Assembly (NCBI GenBank): GCA_023128195.1
Contig: JAGMEL010000331.1
Location: 1 to 5,591, forward strand
Length of the DNA stretch: 5,591 nt
From: Caldifarciminota bacterium
GTDB lineage: Bacteria; Hydrothermota; Tepidihabitantia; SM23-42
Direction: 5' to 3'
Position numbers and translations under genes: made by a program. Below, piece by piece: positions 1 through 5,591 of this stretch (positions within the stretch are counted from its first letter, which is position 1; every line of letters begins with the position of its first letter). Under the pieces are notes generated by a model. The model made no database searches. It saw only the letters and a program-made list of their open reading frames with translations, and was not told the DNA's origin.

Positions 1-31
1 GTTCTACACGTATGTCCTTCAGATTCAATTT

Positions 32-57
32 TCTAACGGGGCCTATCTCTAACGGGG
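32..57. repeat. Pair of exact 10-bp direct repeats upstream of the regulator
   Basis: TCTAACGGGG occurs at 32-41 and again at 48-57, a 16-bp period. The GGGG run stands out from the AT-rich surroundings. The pair ends 30 bp upstream of the TTGACA hexamer, so it could be a protein-binding site for control of the regulator gene. The TCTAA core also occurs in the tandem repeat before the zinc-ribbon gene, but there the period is 11 bp and the flanks differ, so binding by the same protein is only a possibility. Confidence 0.5.
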
Positions 58-87
58 AAAGAAACGGTTTTATACTTCGATATTTCA

Positions 88-115
88 TTGACAAACAATC
101 AATCCTGATTAATAT
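88..115 (+). promoter_or_regulatory. Candidate sigma-70-type promoter of the regulator gene
   Basis: A perfect -35 hexamer TTGACA lies at 88-93, followed after 16 bp by TAATAT at 110-115, which matches the -10 consensus at four of six positions. Transcription would begin near 122, which is the second ATG of the regulator reading frame (the ATGs are at 116 and 122). No Shine-Dalgarno sequence precedes either ATG, so a leaderless transcript starting at or near 122 is plausible. The 16-bp spacer and imperfect -10 make this a moderate call. Confidence 0.45.
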
Positions 116-3100
116 ATGATTATGCTCTATCCAACAAGTAAATATGAAAGTCCTTTAACAACCTATAAGAGATTACTTGACAGAGAGCCGATTCCTTTTG
201 TCGGAAGAGAAGAAATTATTTTGGAAATGCGAGAACATTTGAACGAAATTTATAACAATCAGGGGAGAGGGATGATTATATGTGGGGAGAGTGGAGTTGG
301 TAAAACAAGACTTGTACAAACATTCTTGGACAGTATTGATAATAATGAAGTAAATATTCTCAAAGCAAAAGTTTTTGATTCTGGAAAGAAATTTATTGAA
401 CCATTTGATTCAGTGATCAATCATTTTTTTCAAAGTAGTGATTATAAGCCGAAGGTAGTAACAAATCTTATAACCTTTGACATTGCGCCGTTAATATTAA
501 ATATTTTACCCCAATTAAAGCAGTTTTATCCTATTGAAATAAGTTCCAAATCATATTCCGAGATTGAAATTTTTTCTGCAATTAATCAATTGTTCGAAAA
601 TATTTCAAGATTAAAACCAACTATCATTTTCATCGATGATATACATCTTTTACCACAGCAGTCGAATAAACTTTTAAAATTTATCCTTGAAAGAATTGAT
701 GATAAGGCTCTATTTATAATTGGATGTTTTACTGCCGATAATACACAAGATAGTTCGATAGACAGGAATTTTCCAGGAATTAAATCAAGGTTATTCAAAA
801 TCGCACTCGATAATTTTTCATTGGATGCGACAAATAAATTTATCAGTGGTATTTTTGAAGATGAATTCTCCCCTTCTTTTTATAGGTGGATATTCAGTAT
901 AACAAAAGGGAATCCTTATTTTATTAAAGAATTTGTAAAAGAACTAATCAGCCAAAATACTTTGAATTTTATTGAGAATGAAGACAAGTGGAAGATTGAG
1001 AAGAACTATAGAAGTATTCAAGTGCCCCTCAGCATCAGCAGTGTTTTTGACAGCCGTTTTAACAGACTCGATCAAAGTAAGCTTTCTTTTCTGGAAGTCG
1101 CTTCACTGATTGGTGAACAGTTTGAGCCAGAACTGGTAAGGAAGGTTCTTAAATTATCAAAGCATAATTCTGAAAAAATTATTGCCCACTTGTCCCAAGA
1201 ATTTTTTATGCCAGTCAAAAGAACAAATGCTCTCCAATTTGTTCATCCTGTACAGAGAGAGATATTGAAGAGCAGGATTTCTGAATTAAAGAGTCGTTCG
1301 ATCCACCGGAAGATCGCAAGGATTCTCAAGGAGTTGAGACCGTATGAATACGACTCAATAGCCAGACACGCGACTGAATTTCTTACACCACAAGAGCAAA
1401 CTCCTGAATTATGCCGCTTACTGTTTAATGCTGGCAAAAGATTGGCAAATATTGGTAATTTGGGTGCTGCATTTAATTATTACCAATTGGCGCTAAAGAT
1501 TGCAAAAAAATATGGTGAGAAATTACGTCTTGCACAATTAATTATTAGTGCAAGATTGGCTATTTCAACCCTTTCACTTAAACACGAACTGGCGAACCAG
1601 GAAGAGGCATCACGAGCAGCTGATGAACTGATGCGTTTTGGTCTCATGGAACTCGCTGTAGATTTACACGTTACAGTTTATAGATTTTTGTATAATCAGT
1701 GCGATTATCAAACCGCTGTCAATTACATAAGTAAAATCATAAGATCACTTCCAAAAGACGGCATAGGCGACGAAGTTATATTTAGACTAAAGATCGAACA
1801 ATGTTTAGTCTGGCGGTATACTGGTAAAGTTGAGGATGCCCGACGTACTATTCGTAGATTACTTAATAAATATAATGTTCATACTAACTTTCATGCGTAT
1901 TGCTATGGTCTTAATACGATTGGTTTGATATACTACCGTGAAGGGAATTTGCATGAGGCGTGTGAATACTTTAAAAAGCTGGTTCAGACGGCTGATGATT
2001 TAGGGCATTTATCAATAAAGGCAGTAGCACTGGTTAACTTGGCAGCAGCCTATACCAAAATGGGCAAGATTGAAGAGGCGCGGACTTTAATTTCGCAGTA
2101 TCAACAACTTATACTGAAAACCGGACAAGAGTACAAAATGTCGATATATTGGGGATCTTGTGCATATTGTGCACTATTTCAGGGGGATTTAAATGAGGCA
2201 TTGCAGTATATATCAAAGACTATTGAAAAAGCAATAAATACCCAGACTAGATTCTCATCAACATATATCAAAGCAGAAATACTTATCTATTTGGGAAGGA
2301 TGAAGGAAGTAGAAGAAATCTTTACAGAATACCCATTGCAGCAAAAAGAGAAGCTTGCTTCAGAAGAATGGATTGCTTATGCTTATACTGTTCATTCAAG
2401 TTACTATTTAAGACAGAAAGATTATAGCAAAGCCTTGCGATTTATTAATAAAGCAATAAAGGTTTCTGAGGAAAATGGATTACAGATTGAATGTGGTGTA
2501 GCGATTATATTGAGGGGTATGATTAAATTCATGAAATCAGGGAAAAAGATAAGTTTAGCTGATATTAGAAAAGGGAAAAATATATTGAGGGCAAAAAATG
2601 CAAAGAGTTATCTTGCCATACTTTTGTGCGAAGCTGGTCTGTTGACAAAGAATACAAAGTTACTGAATGAGGGAATGGATTTGCTAAATGAAATAAAGGC
2701 ACATAGGTGGTTATCCTTTTACGTCAAACGAATGAATGAATTGGGGTTAAAAAAAATATTTAAGTATGAAGCACCAAGAGAGAAATTACAAGTACGTACT
2801 TTTGGCGGTCTTTCTGTTAGTAAACCAGATAGTTTAGAAGGCATAACGAATAAACAGTGGAAATCGGCAAAAGCACGCGAACTTTTTTGTCTTTTATTAA
2901 TTAATGCAGAGAAAAAAGGTTCAACCTGGGGTGAACTTGCTCTGCATCTCTGGCCTGATTTTGGTACAAAGGACGCACATAATAATTTCCATTTTACGCT
3001 TTCAACCCTGAGGGAGATAATAAGTGAGGATTGTATTCTTTATGAGAATCATTTTTATCGCGTTAACAAAGACAAAATTTCATTAGATTTATGGGAGTTT

Positions 3101-3601
3101 GAGGATCATTACAAGAAATTCAAACAACATAAATTAAAAGGGAAAATTCATCTTGCCCAGACATCTGTGAAAAATGCTTTTGAAATCAGTGATAGTGATT
3201 TCCTACCTGAATTTCATAACCAATTAATCGAAGCTAAACGTCTTGAGATTAATAGTAAAATTGAGGAAATATTATTGTGGCTTGCAAATCGTCACCTTAA
3301 AAAATTCGAATACAACGAGGCTATACGGCTTTCCCATAAATTATTGGAAAAAGACCCGGTAAATGAGGCAGCACACCGCATGGTTATGCAGGCATATATT
3401 GACTCAGGAGAAAAGGCGCGCGCAGTCAGGCAATATGAGAGACTCACCTCAATACTAAAAACAAATTTTGATATTGAGCCATCAGAGGAGACTCAGAGAT
3501 TAATACAAATAGTAAAAGTAGACAGTCCCGCCGTTTCCATAAAAGAACGGGATGCGCGACCCAGCCCTTTTGTAAAAGAGCCGGGTCGGCATAAGCACTA
3601 A
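116..3601 (+). CDS. MalT-like ATPase-TPR regulator with C-terminal SARP-type winged helix and BTAD
   Basis: This 1161-residue protein is a large signal-responsive transcriptional regulator, probably cytoplasmic since no signal peptide or membrane segment is seen. Residues 28-32 (FVGRE) open a STAND/AAA-type ATPase; Walker A is GESGVGKT (57-64) and Walker B is IIFIDDIHLLP (170-180). GNPYFIKEF (265-273) and the FVHPVQREIL stretch (375-384) are typical of the domain boundary in MalT/LAL-type regulators. Residues about 430-880 are helical with TPR-like pairs (for example 596-626, 634-663, 752-785), the presumed ligand- or partner-sensing part. Residues about 890-990 form a winged-helix DNA-binding domain (VRTFGGLSV; W915-K-S-A-K-A-R; LALHLWPD; FYRVNKDKISLD). 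Residues about 990-1135 are a BTAD, with KDPVNEAAHRMVMQAY and FDIEPSEETQRLI as family-typical segments. In classical AfsR-type SARPs the DNA-binding part is N-terminal; here it is C-terminal. Residues 1136-1161 form a polar tail with no family match. ATG 116 and ATG 122 are both possible starts; neither has a Shine-Dalgarno. The specific signal and targets are not identifiable from sequence. Confidence 0.95.
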   Translation: MIMLYPTSKYESPLTTYKRLLDREPIPFVGREEIILEMREHLNEIYNNQGRGMIICGESGVGKTRLVQTFLDSIDNNEVNILKAKVFDSGKKFIEPFDSVINHFFQSSDYKPKVVTNLITFDIAPLILNILPQLKQFYPIEISSKSYSEIEIFSAINQLFENISRLKPTIIFIDDIHLLPQQSNKLLKFILERIDDKALFIIGCFTADNTQDSSIDRNFPGIKSRLFKIALDNFSLDATNKFISGIFEDEFSPSFYRWIFSITKGNPYFIKEFVKELISQNTLNFIENEDKWKIEKNYRSIQVPLSISSVFDSRFNRLDQSKLSFLEVASLIGEQFEPELVRKVLKLSKHNSEKIIAHLSQEFFMPVKRTNALQFVHPVQREILKSRISELKSRSIHRKIARILKELRPYEYDSIARHATEFLTPQEQTPELCRLLFNAGKRLANIGNLGAAFNYYQLALKIAKKYGEKLRLAQLIISARLAISTLSLKHELANQEEASRAADELMRFGLMELAVDLHVTVYRFLYNQCDYQTAVNYISKIIRSLPKDGIGDEVIFRLKIEQCLVWRYTGKVEDARRTIRRLLNKYNVHTNFHAYCYGLNTIGLIYYREGNLHEACEYFKKLVQTADDLGHLSIKAVALVNLAAAYTKMGKIEEARTLISQYQQLILKTGQEYKMSIYWGSCAYCALFQGDLNEALQYISKTIEKAINTQTRFSSTYIKAEILIYLGRMKEVEEIFTEYPLQQKEKLASEEWIAYAYTVHSSYYLRQKDYSKALRFINKAIKVSEENGLQIECGVAIILRGMIKFMKSGKKISLADIRKGKNILRAKNAKSYLAILLCEAGLLTKNTKLLNEGMDLLNEIKAHRWLSFYVKRMNELGLKKIFKYEAPREKLQVRTFGGLSVSKPDSLEGITNKQWKSAKARELFCLLLINAEKKGSTWGELALHLWPDFGTKDAHNNFHFTLSTLREIISEDCILYENHFYRVNKDKISLDLWEFEDHYKKFKQHKLKGKIHLAQTSVKNAFEISDSDFLPEFHNQLIEAKRLEINSKIEEILLWLANRHLKKFEYNEAIRLSHKLLEKDPVNEAAHRMVMQAYIDSGEKARAVRQYERLTSILKTNFDIEPSEETQRLIQIVKVDSPAVSIKERDARPSPFVKEPGRHKH
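3558..3587 (+). other. Strong hairpin inside the last codons of the regulator
   Basis: GACCCAGCCCTTTT (3558-3571) can pair with 3574-3587 at 12 of 14 positions around a tiny loop. A second, weaker hairpin (CCGTT 3531-3535 with AACGG 3546-3550) precedes it. The segment is clearly more GC-rich than the rest of the gene and encodes the polar tail beyond the BTAD. No T-run follows, so it is not a standard intrinsic terminator. It could slow 3' exonucleases, attenuate read-through into the next gene, or be a remnant of a small palindromic repeat element inserted at the gene end. Confidence 0.5.
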
Positions 3602-3628
3602 ACAGTAAGCACCCATATATTTCCCAGA

Positions 3629-3666
3629 TACATTCTAATTAGATTCTAATACCCTGCAAATATAAT
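3629..3666 (+). promoter_or_regulatory. Candidate SARP-type operator (tandem 11-mers) with TATAAT -10 box
   Basis: Two head-to-tail 11-bp units, TACATTCTAAT (3629-3639) and TAGATTCTAAT (3640-3650), differ at one base. Read as heptamers, TTCTAAT is repeated with a 4-bp gap. After 10 bp comes a perfect TATAAT (3661-3666). No -35 hexamer is recognisable; the best 16-bp-spaced candidate, TTAGAT (3639-3644), matches TTGACA at two of six positions and lies inside the repeats. SARP activators such as ActII-ORF4 and DnrI are known to bind direct heptamers at 11-bp period just upstream of the -10, in promoters with a poor -35. The adjacent gene encodes a protein with a SARP-type DNA-binding domain, which makes this a natural target. 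Binding is inferred, not shown. Confidence 0.6.
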
Positions 3667-3671
3667 ACGCC

Positions 3672-3869
3672 ATGAAGATATGTCCTAATTGCAATTATTT
3701 TGATGAAGATGGGCAGAAGTACTGTCCATTATGCGGATGTGACTTAATAGCAAAGTGTCCAAAATGCAGCTTGCCTATTAACAATCCATTGTCACATTAT
3801 TGCGCTGCCTGTGGATATAAGTTCGAAAAAATGGCGACAGCAATTAAGAAAAGAAATTCGGCGAAATAA
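3672..3869 (+). CDS. Small double zinc-ribbon protein
   Basis: This 65-residue protein carries two complete four-cysteine zinc-binding motifs: C4-x2-C7 with C18-x2-C21, and C29-x2-C32 with C44-x2-C47. Each second half has the C-x-x-C-G knuckle typical of zinc ribbons of the DZANK/zinc-ribbon type. One additional cysteine (C23) lies just after the first ribbon. The last 14 residues or so are basic (KKRNSAK end) and could contact nucleic acid or a partner. There is no signal peptide or membrane segment, so it is probably cytoplasmic. In larger proteins such ribbons are usually appended to kinases, ATPases or membrane domains; here they stand alone, and a role as adaptor or nucleic-acid-binding accessory is only a guess. 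ATG 3672 is chosen because it opens directly on the first CxxC. No Shine-Dalgarno precedes it, and the TATAAT box ends 5 bp upstream, so translation may be leaderless. It begins 70 bp after the regulator stop. Confidence 0.88.
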   Translation: MKICPNCNYFDEDGQKYCPLCGCDLIAKCPKCSLPINNPLSHYCAACGYKFEKMATAIKKRNSAK

Positions 3870-3881
3870 GAAGTTAATAAT

Positions 3882-3934
3882 TTAATTGGATGACGGATTA
3901 TCCGCAGATATCTATGTGGTTAATTGTTGGATGA
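3882..3934. repeat. Imperfect direct repeat and odd-centred palindrome in the intergenic spacer
   Basis: TTAATTGGATGA (3882-3893) recurs as TTAATTGTTGGATGA (3920-3934), the same word with three extra bases. Between them lies CGGATTATCCG (3894-3904), five-base arms around a single central T, which looks like a small operator half-site pair. The hairpin is too short and lacks a T-run for an intrinsic terminator. The function is unknown; a regulator site for the downstream surface-protein gene is possible. Confidence 0.35.
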
Positions 3935-3944
3935 ACAGAAAAAT

Positions 3945-3987
3945 ATATTCGTGAATATTTATGTTTAATTTAGTGGATATTCGCGAT
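3945..3987. promoter_or_regulatory. Repeated ATATTCGYGA boxes upstream of the surface-protein gene
   Basis: ATATTCGTGA (3945-3954) and ATATTCGCGA (3977-3986) differ at one base and lie 32 bp apart, about three helical turns. The first copy is also part of a dyad, ATATTC-GT-GAATAT (3945-3958). They are 19 bp or more upstream of the ATG at 4006, a position suited to an operator or a site in the 5' leader. No convincing -35/-10 pair was found in the spacer, so the surface-protein gene could also be reached by read-through from the zinc-ribbon promoter. Confidence 0.35.
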
Positions 3988-3993
3988 GGAACA

Positions 3994-4000
3994 AAGGAGG
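3994..4000 (+). promoter_or_regulatory. Strong Shine-Dalgarno of the surface-protein gene
   Basis: AAGGAGG lies 5 bp before ATG 4006 and fixes that start. An in-frame GTG at 4000-4002 overlaps this sequence and is therefore not used. The site shows that this organism uses canonical Shine-Dalgarno initiation, which makes its absence before the other two genes more telling. Confidence 0.9.
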
Positions 4001-4005
4001 TGTGT

Positions 4006-5591
4006 ATGTATCGCAAAGTCTTTATTGGTTTTCTTCTTATCCTTCTGACTGTAAGTTATGGTCGGGGTATAAGAGGTATTATTCATGAATCAGATAAAGG
4101 TGGGCGTTTGGTGCCCAAAATGCTCAATTATCAGGGGTATCTGACAGATACTGAGGGAATTCCGATTGATGCTATTCTTGATATGAGATTTAGAATCTAT
4201 GATGTTAAGACTGGTGGTACTCCGTTATGGGATGAAGATACAACGGGTGTTTCTGTTGAACGAGGTATTTTCAATGCTCTTTTAGGAAGTGTAGATTCAA
4301 TTCCTGCCAGTGTATTTACTACAGGTACTGACCGATGGTTAGAGCTTATTCTTAATGTGTCAGATACTCTAAAGCCTCGCACCAGGATTACTGCGATGGC
4401 GTATGCGTATATGGCAACCCATGCTGATACTGCAGAGTATGCAAAGAATGCAATATCAGATAATGATTGGATACGAGGAACAGGAGAACCTTTGGATACT
4501 GTTCTTTTCACGGCAAATTATCTTGGTTTAGCGCGTGGTGGTGCTGGTAATGTGCTTTATGGTGATAATGTTCATACGCATACTAATTTAGGTGGGTATG
4601 CCTGTACCACTGGTGTAAGTGGTGAGCATTTCAGTTATCTAACCATAGCTGGTGGTTGTGAGAATCGTGCAGATTCAAATTATAGTGCTGTAGTTGGTGG
4701 TTATGGGAATCGTGCCCAGGGTGAGTATTCATTTATTGGTGGTGGGGAGGAAAACTCAGCCACTGGTTTAGGTGCGGTCATCAGCGGTGGGTATGGAAAT
4801 ACCACTACTGCTGAATATGCGACGATTGGTGGCGGACAAGAAAACTCAATCACACCCGTAGCGGGCGGGAGTAATGCAACTATAGCTGGCGGTGCTTTTA
4901 ATATTGTAAAGGGTTATGCAGCAACGGTTAGTGGCGGTGGAGCTAATACAGCCACTGGTTACGCCTCGACCGTTTGTGGCGGAGAAGAAGATTCTGCAAT
5001 TGGTTCTTATTCGGTTGTGGCTGGTGGTCAAACTAATATTGCCCGGGGTGAAGCTTCCTTTGTTGCTGGTGGAAAGAACAACACTGCAAATGGTTATTAT
5101 TCCTTTATTGGTGGTGGGCTGGATAATTATATTGGAGGTGATTATTCAGTAATCCTCGGCGGATATGCTGATACTATTACTGATGCTGCACATCATTCTT
5201 TTCTTTTTGGTTTTGAAAGCACATTGACCAAGGATTCAACCTTTATGATAGATATGCCACACATTCGTTTTGGCGATGAGACAAATGGTTATGAGTTTCC
5301 TACAACTGCGGGGTTAGATGATCAGGTTATGGCAATTAGTGGCACTGGTCAGTTAAGTTGGACTGATGTAGATGATAGTGATTGGGTGATCTCCGGCAAT
5401 AATATGTATTCTGCAGTGTCCGGTAGTATAGGTATTGGTGTAACGAATCCGGCTCAGAAATTAGATATTGCAGGTACGGCTCAGATGACTGGTTTTAAGT
5501 TAACAACAGGTGCTACTGATGATTATGTTTTGACTACGAATGCTTCAGGTGTTGGTTCATGGCAGTTAACACAGAATGATAGTGATTGGAC
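4006..5591 (+). CDS. Exported repeat-rich surface / tail-fibre-like protein, 3' end missing
   Basis: The reading frame stays open for 528 codons to the window edge, so the C-terminus is unknown. Residues 1-19 (MYRKVFIGFLLILLTVSYG) are a signal-peptide-like start, so the product is probably exported. Residues about 38-145 match a domain common at the N-terminus of secreted fibre-like proteins: MLNYQGYLTD, FRIYDVKTGGTPLW, GIFNALLGS, then RTRITAMAYAYMATHADTA. A linker with LARGGAGNVLYGDNVHTH (175-192) follows. Residues 212-395 are twelve glycine-rich head repeats. After a closing segment (398-423), modules with SGTGQLSW, IGIGVTNPAQKLDIAG and TNASGVGSW follow, the style of proteins ending in an intramolecular chaperone/peptidase S74 or tail-fibre domain; whether this one does cannot be seen. 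A trimeric surface fibre or adhesin is the likeliest role, inferred from the repeat type. Codon use leans to GGT, GAT and ACT, unlike the A-rich regulator gene, partly because of composition. Confidence 0.93.
   Translation, partial: MYRKVFIGFLLILLTVSYGRGIRGIIHESDKGGRLVPKMLNYQGYLTDTEGIPIDAILDMRFRIYDVKTGGTPLWDEDTTGVSVERGIFNALLGSVDSIPASVFTTGTDRWLELILNVSDTLKPRTRITAMAYAYMATHADTAEYAKNAISDNDWIRGTGEPLDTVLFTANYLGLARGGAGNVLYGDNVHTHTNLGGYACTTGVSGEHFSYLTIAGGCENRADSNYSAVVGGYGNRAQGEYSFIGGGEENSATGLGAVISGGYGNTTTAEYATIGGGQENSITPVAGGSNATIAGGAFNIVKGYAATVSGGGANTATGYASTVCGGEEDSAIGSYSVVAGGQTNIARGEASFVAGGKNNTANGYYSFIGGGLDNYIGGDYSVILGGYADTITDAAHHSFLFGFESTLTKDSTFMIDMPHIRFGDETNGYEFPTTAGLDDQVMAISGTGQLSWTDVDDSDWVISGNNMYSAVSGSIGIGVTNPAQKLDIAGTAQMTGFKLTTGATDDYVLTTNASGVGSWQLTQNDSDW
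4639..5190 (+). repeat. Twelve head repeats of 15 residues (45 bp)
   Basis: Residues 212-395 of the surface protein divide into twelve units with the pattern [AS]-x-[IV]-x-G-G-x-x-[ND]-x-x-x-G-x-[YA]; eleven are exactly 15 residues. Examples are ATVSGGGANTATGYA (306-320) and SFVAGGKNNTANGYY (351-365). The fifth unit (272-290) has 19 residues, with an extra GG-containing piece (VAGGSN) that looks like a half unit left by slippage. The pattern resembles the head repeats of YadA-like trimeric autotransporter adhesins, which fold as a left-handed beta-roll. The DNA copies are diverged, so the array is old rather than a recent expansion. Confidence 0.85.
5302..5589 (+). repeat. Two copies of a DDxV...SW...DSDW module in the fibre shaft
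   Basis: Residues 433-460 and 500-528 align: each has TT-x(3-4)-DD-x-V, a small-residue G-x-G segment before SW, and ends in DSDW. The period is about 68 residues, and the intervening stretch carries SGNNMYSAVSGSIGIG and QKLDIAG. A related DNDW occurs at residues 152-155. Since the window ends right after the second DSDW, another ISGNNMYS-like stretch probably follows. The modules are spaced like shaft segments of a fibre. Confidence 0.65.

Larger units (their letters stand above)
3..119 (+). other. Open frame upstream of the regulator, possible 3' end of an upstream gene
   Basis: This frame is open from the window edge for 38 codons and stops with TGA at 117-119, so it overlaps the regulator start in an ATGA arrangement typical of translationally coupled genes. 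The translation ends ...FIDKQSILINI and shows no recognisable domain. Against it: 38 open codons can occur by chance in AT-rich DNA, a promoter-like TTGACA/TAATAT pair lies inside it, and another frame (2-52, ending ...FSNGAYL then stop) looks at least as much like a genuine C-terminus. Whether 1-115 is coding cannot be settled from this window. Confidence 0.2.

Noticed and set aside
586..1437. Two short minus-strand open frames (586-798, 1243-1437)
   Set aside because: Both lie opposite the conserved ATPase part of the regulator and have no Shine-Dalgarno or domain signal.
3558..3601. Intrinsic terminator after the regulator
   Set aside because: The hairpin is strong but lies within the coding sequence and is not followed by a T-run.
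4000..4002. GTG as start of the surface-protein gene
   Set aside because: It overlaps the last base of AAGGAGG, leaving no ribosome spacing; ATG 4006 is ideally placed.
4197..4511. Open minus-strand frame of 104 codons
   Set aside because: It lies opposite the surface-protein gene, whose frame has a signal peptide, a strong Shine-Dalgarno and recognisable domains. The antisense translation shows no domain.
4916..5152. Plus-strand frame of 78 codons inside the head repeats
   Set aside because: It is a shifted reading of the 45-bp repeat array; its repetitive Val/Leu-rich translation is a by-product of the Gly-rich repeats in the true frame.
4639..5190. CRISPR or other non-coding repeat array
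   Set aside because: The 45-bp periodicity is a protein repeat: the frame stays open, the conserved positions are amino acids, and the DNA copies vary at synonymous sites.

Overview
The window is AT-rich bacterial DNA carrying three genes, all on the plus strand: a very large multidomain transcriptional regulator (116-3601, complete), a small double zinc-ribbon protein (3672-3869, complete), and the first 528 codons of a secreted, repeat-rich surface or tail-fibre-like protein (4006 to the window edge, 3' end missing). No RNA gene, insertion sequence or CRISPR array was seen. The ATPase-TPR-SARP regulator, the small zinc ribbon and the exported protein with a 'LNYQG' opening, glycine-rich head repeats and 'IGIG..NPAQKLDI' modules together suggest an uncultivated, low-GC, deep-branching Gram-negative bacterium, for example of the WOR-3/Stahlbacteria or Cloacimonadota kind. 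This is an impression from protein style, not a phylogenetic result.

Layout. Positions 1-115 hold two exact copies of TCTAACGGGG, then a TTGACA/TAATAT promoter candidate that abuts the regulator start. The regulator reads from N to C terminus: STAND/AAA-type ATPase (Walker A and B visible), a long helical TPR region, a winged-helix DNA-binding domain and a bacterial transcriptional activator domain (BTAD). It resembles MalT with its C-terminal LuxR-type DNA-binding domain replaced by a SARP-type one. Its last ~25 codons are locally GC-rich and contain a strong hairpin.

The most interesting point is the 70-bp gap between the regulator and the zinc-ribbon gene. It holds two head-to-tail 11-bp units (10 of 11 bases identical), ending 10 bp upstream of a perfect TATAAT that has no recognisable -35 box. 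This is close to the operator geometry known for SARP activators (direct heptamers at 11-bp period just upstream of the -10). The regulator may therefore directly activate the promoter next to it. The TATAAT lies only 5 bp from the ATG, and no Shine-Dalgarno sequence is seen, so the zinc-ribbon mRNA may be leaderless.

The third gene, in contrast, has a strong Shine-Dalgarno (AAGGAGG). It lies behind a 136-bp spacer with several dyads and direct repeats that could be regulatory. A working model, inferred only from order and sites, is that a signal sensed by the ATPase-TPR region switches on the zinc-ribbon gene, and possibly the surface-protein gene downstream.
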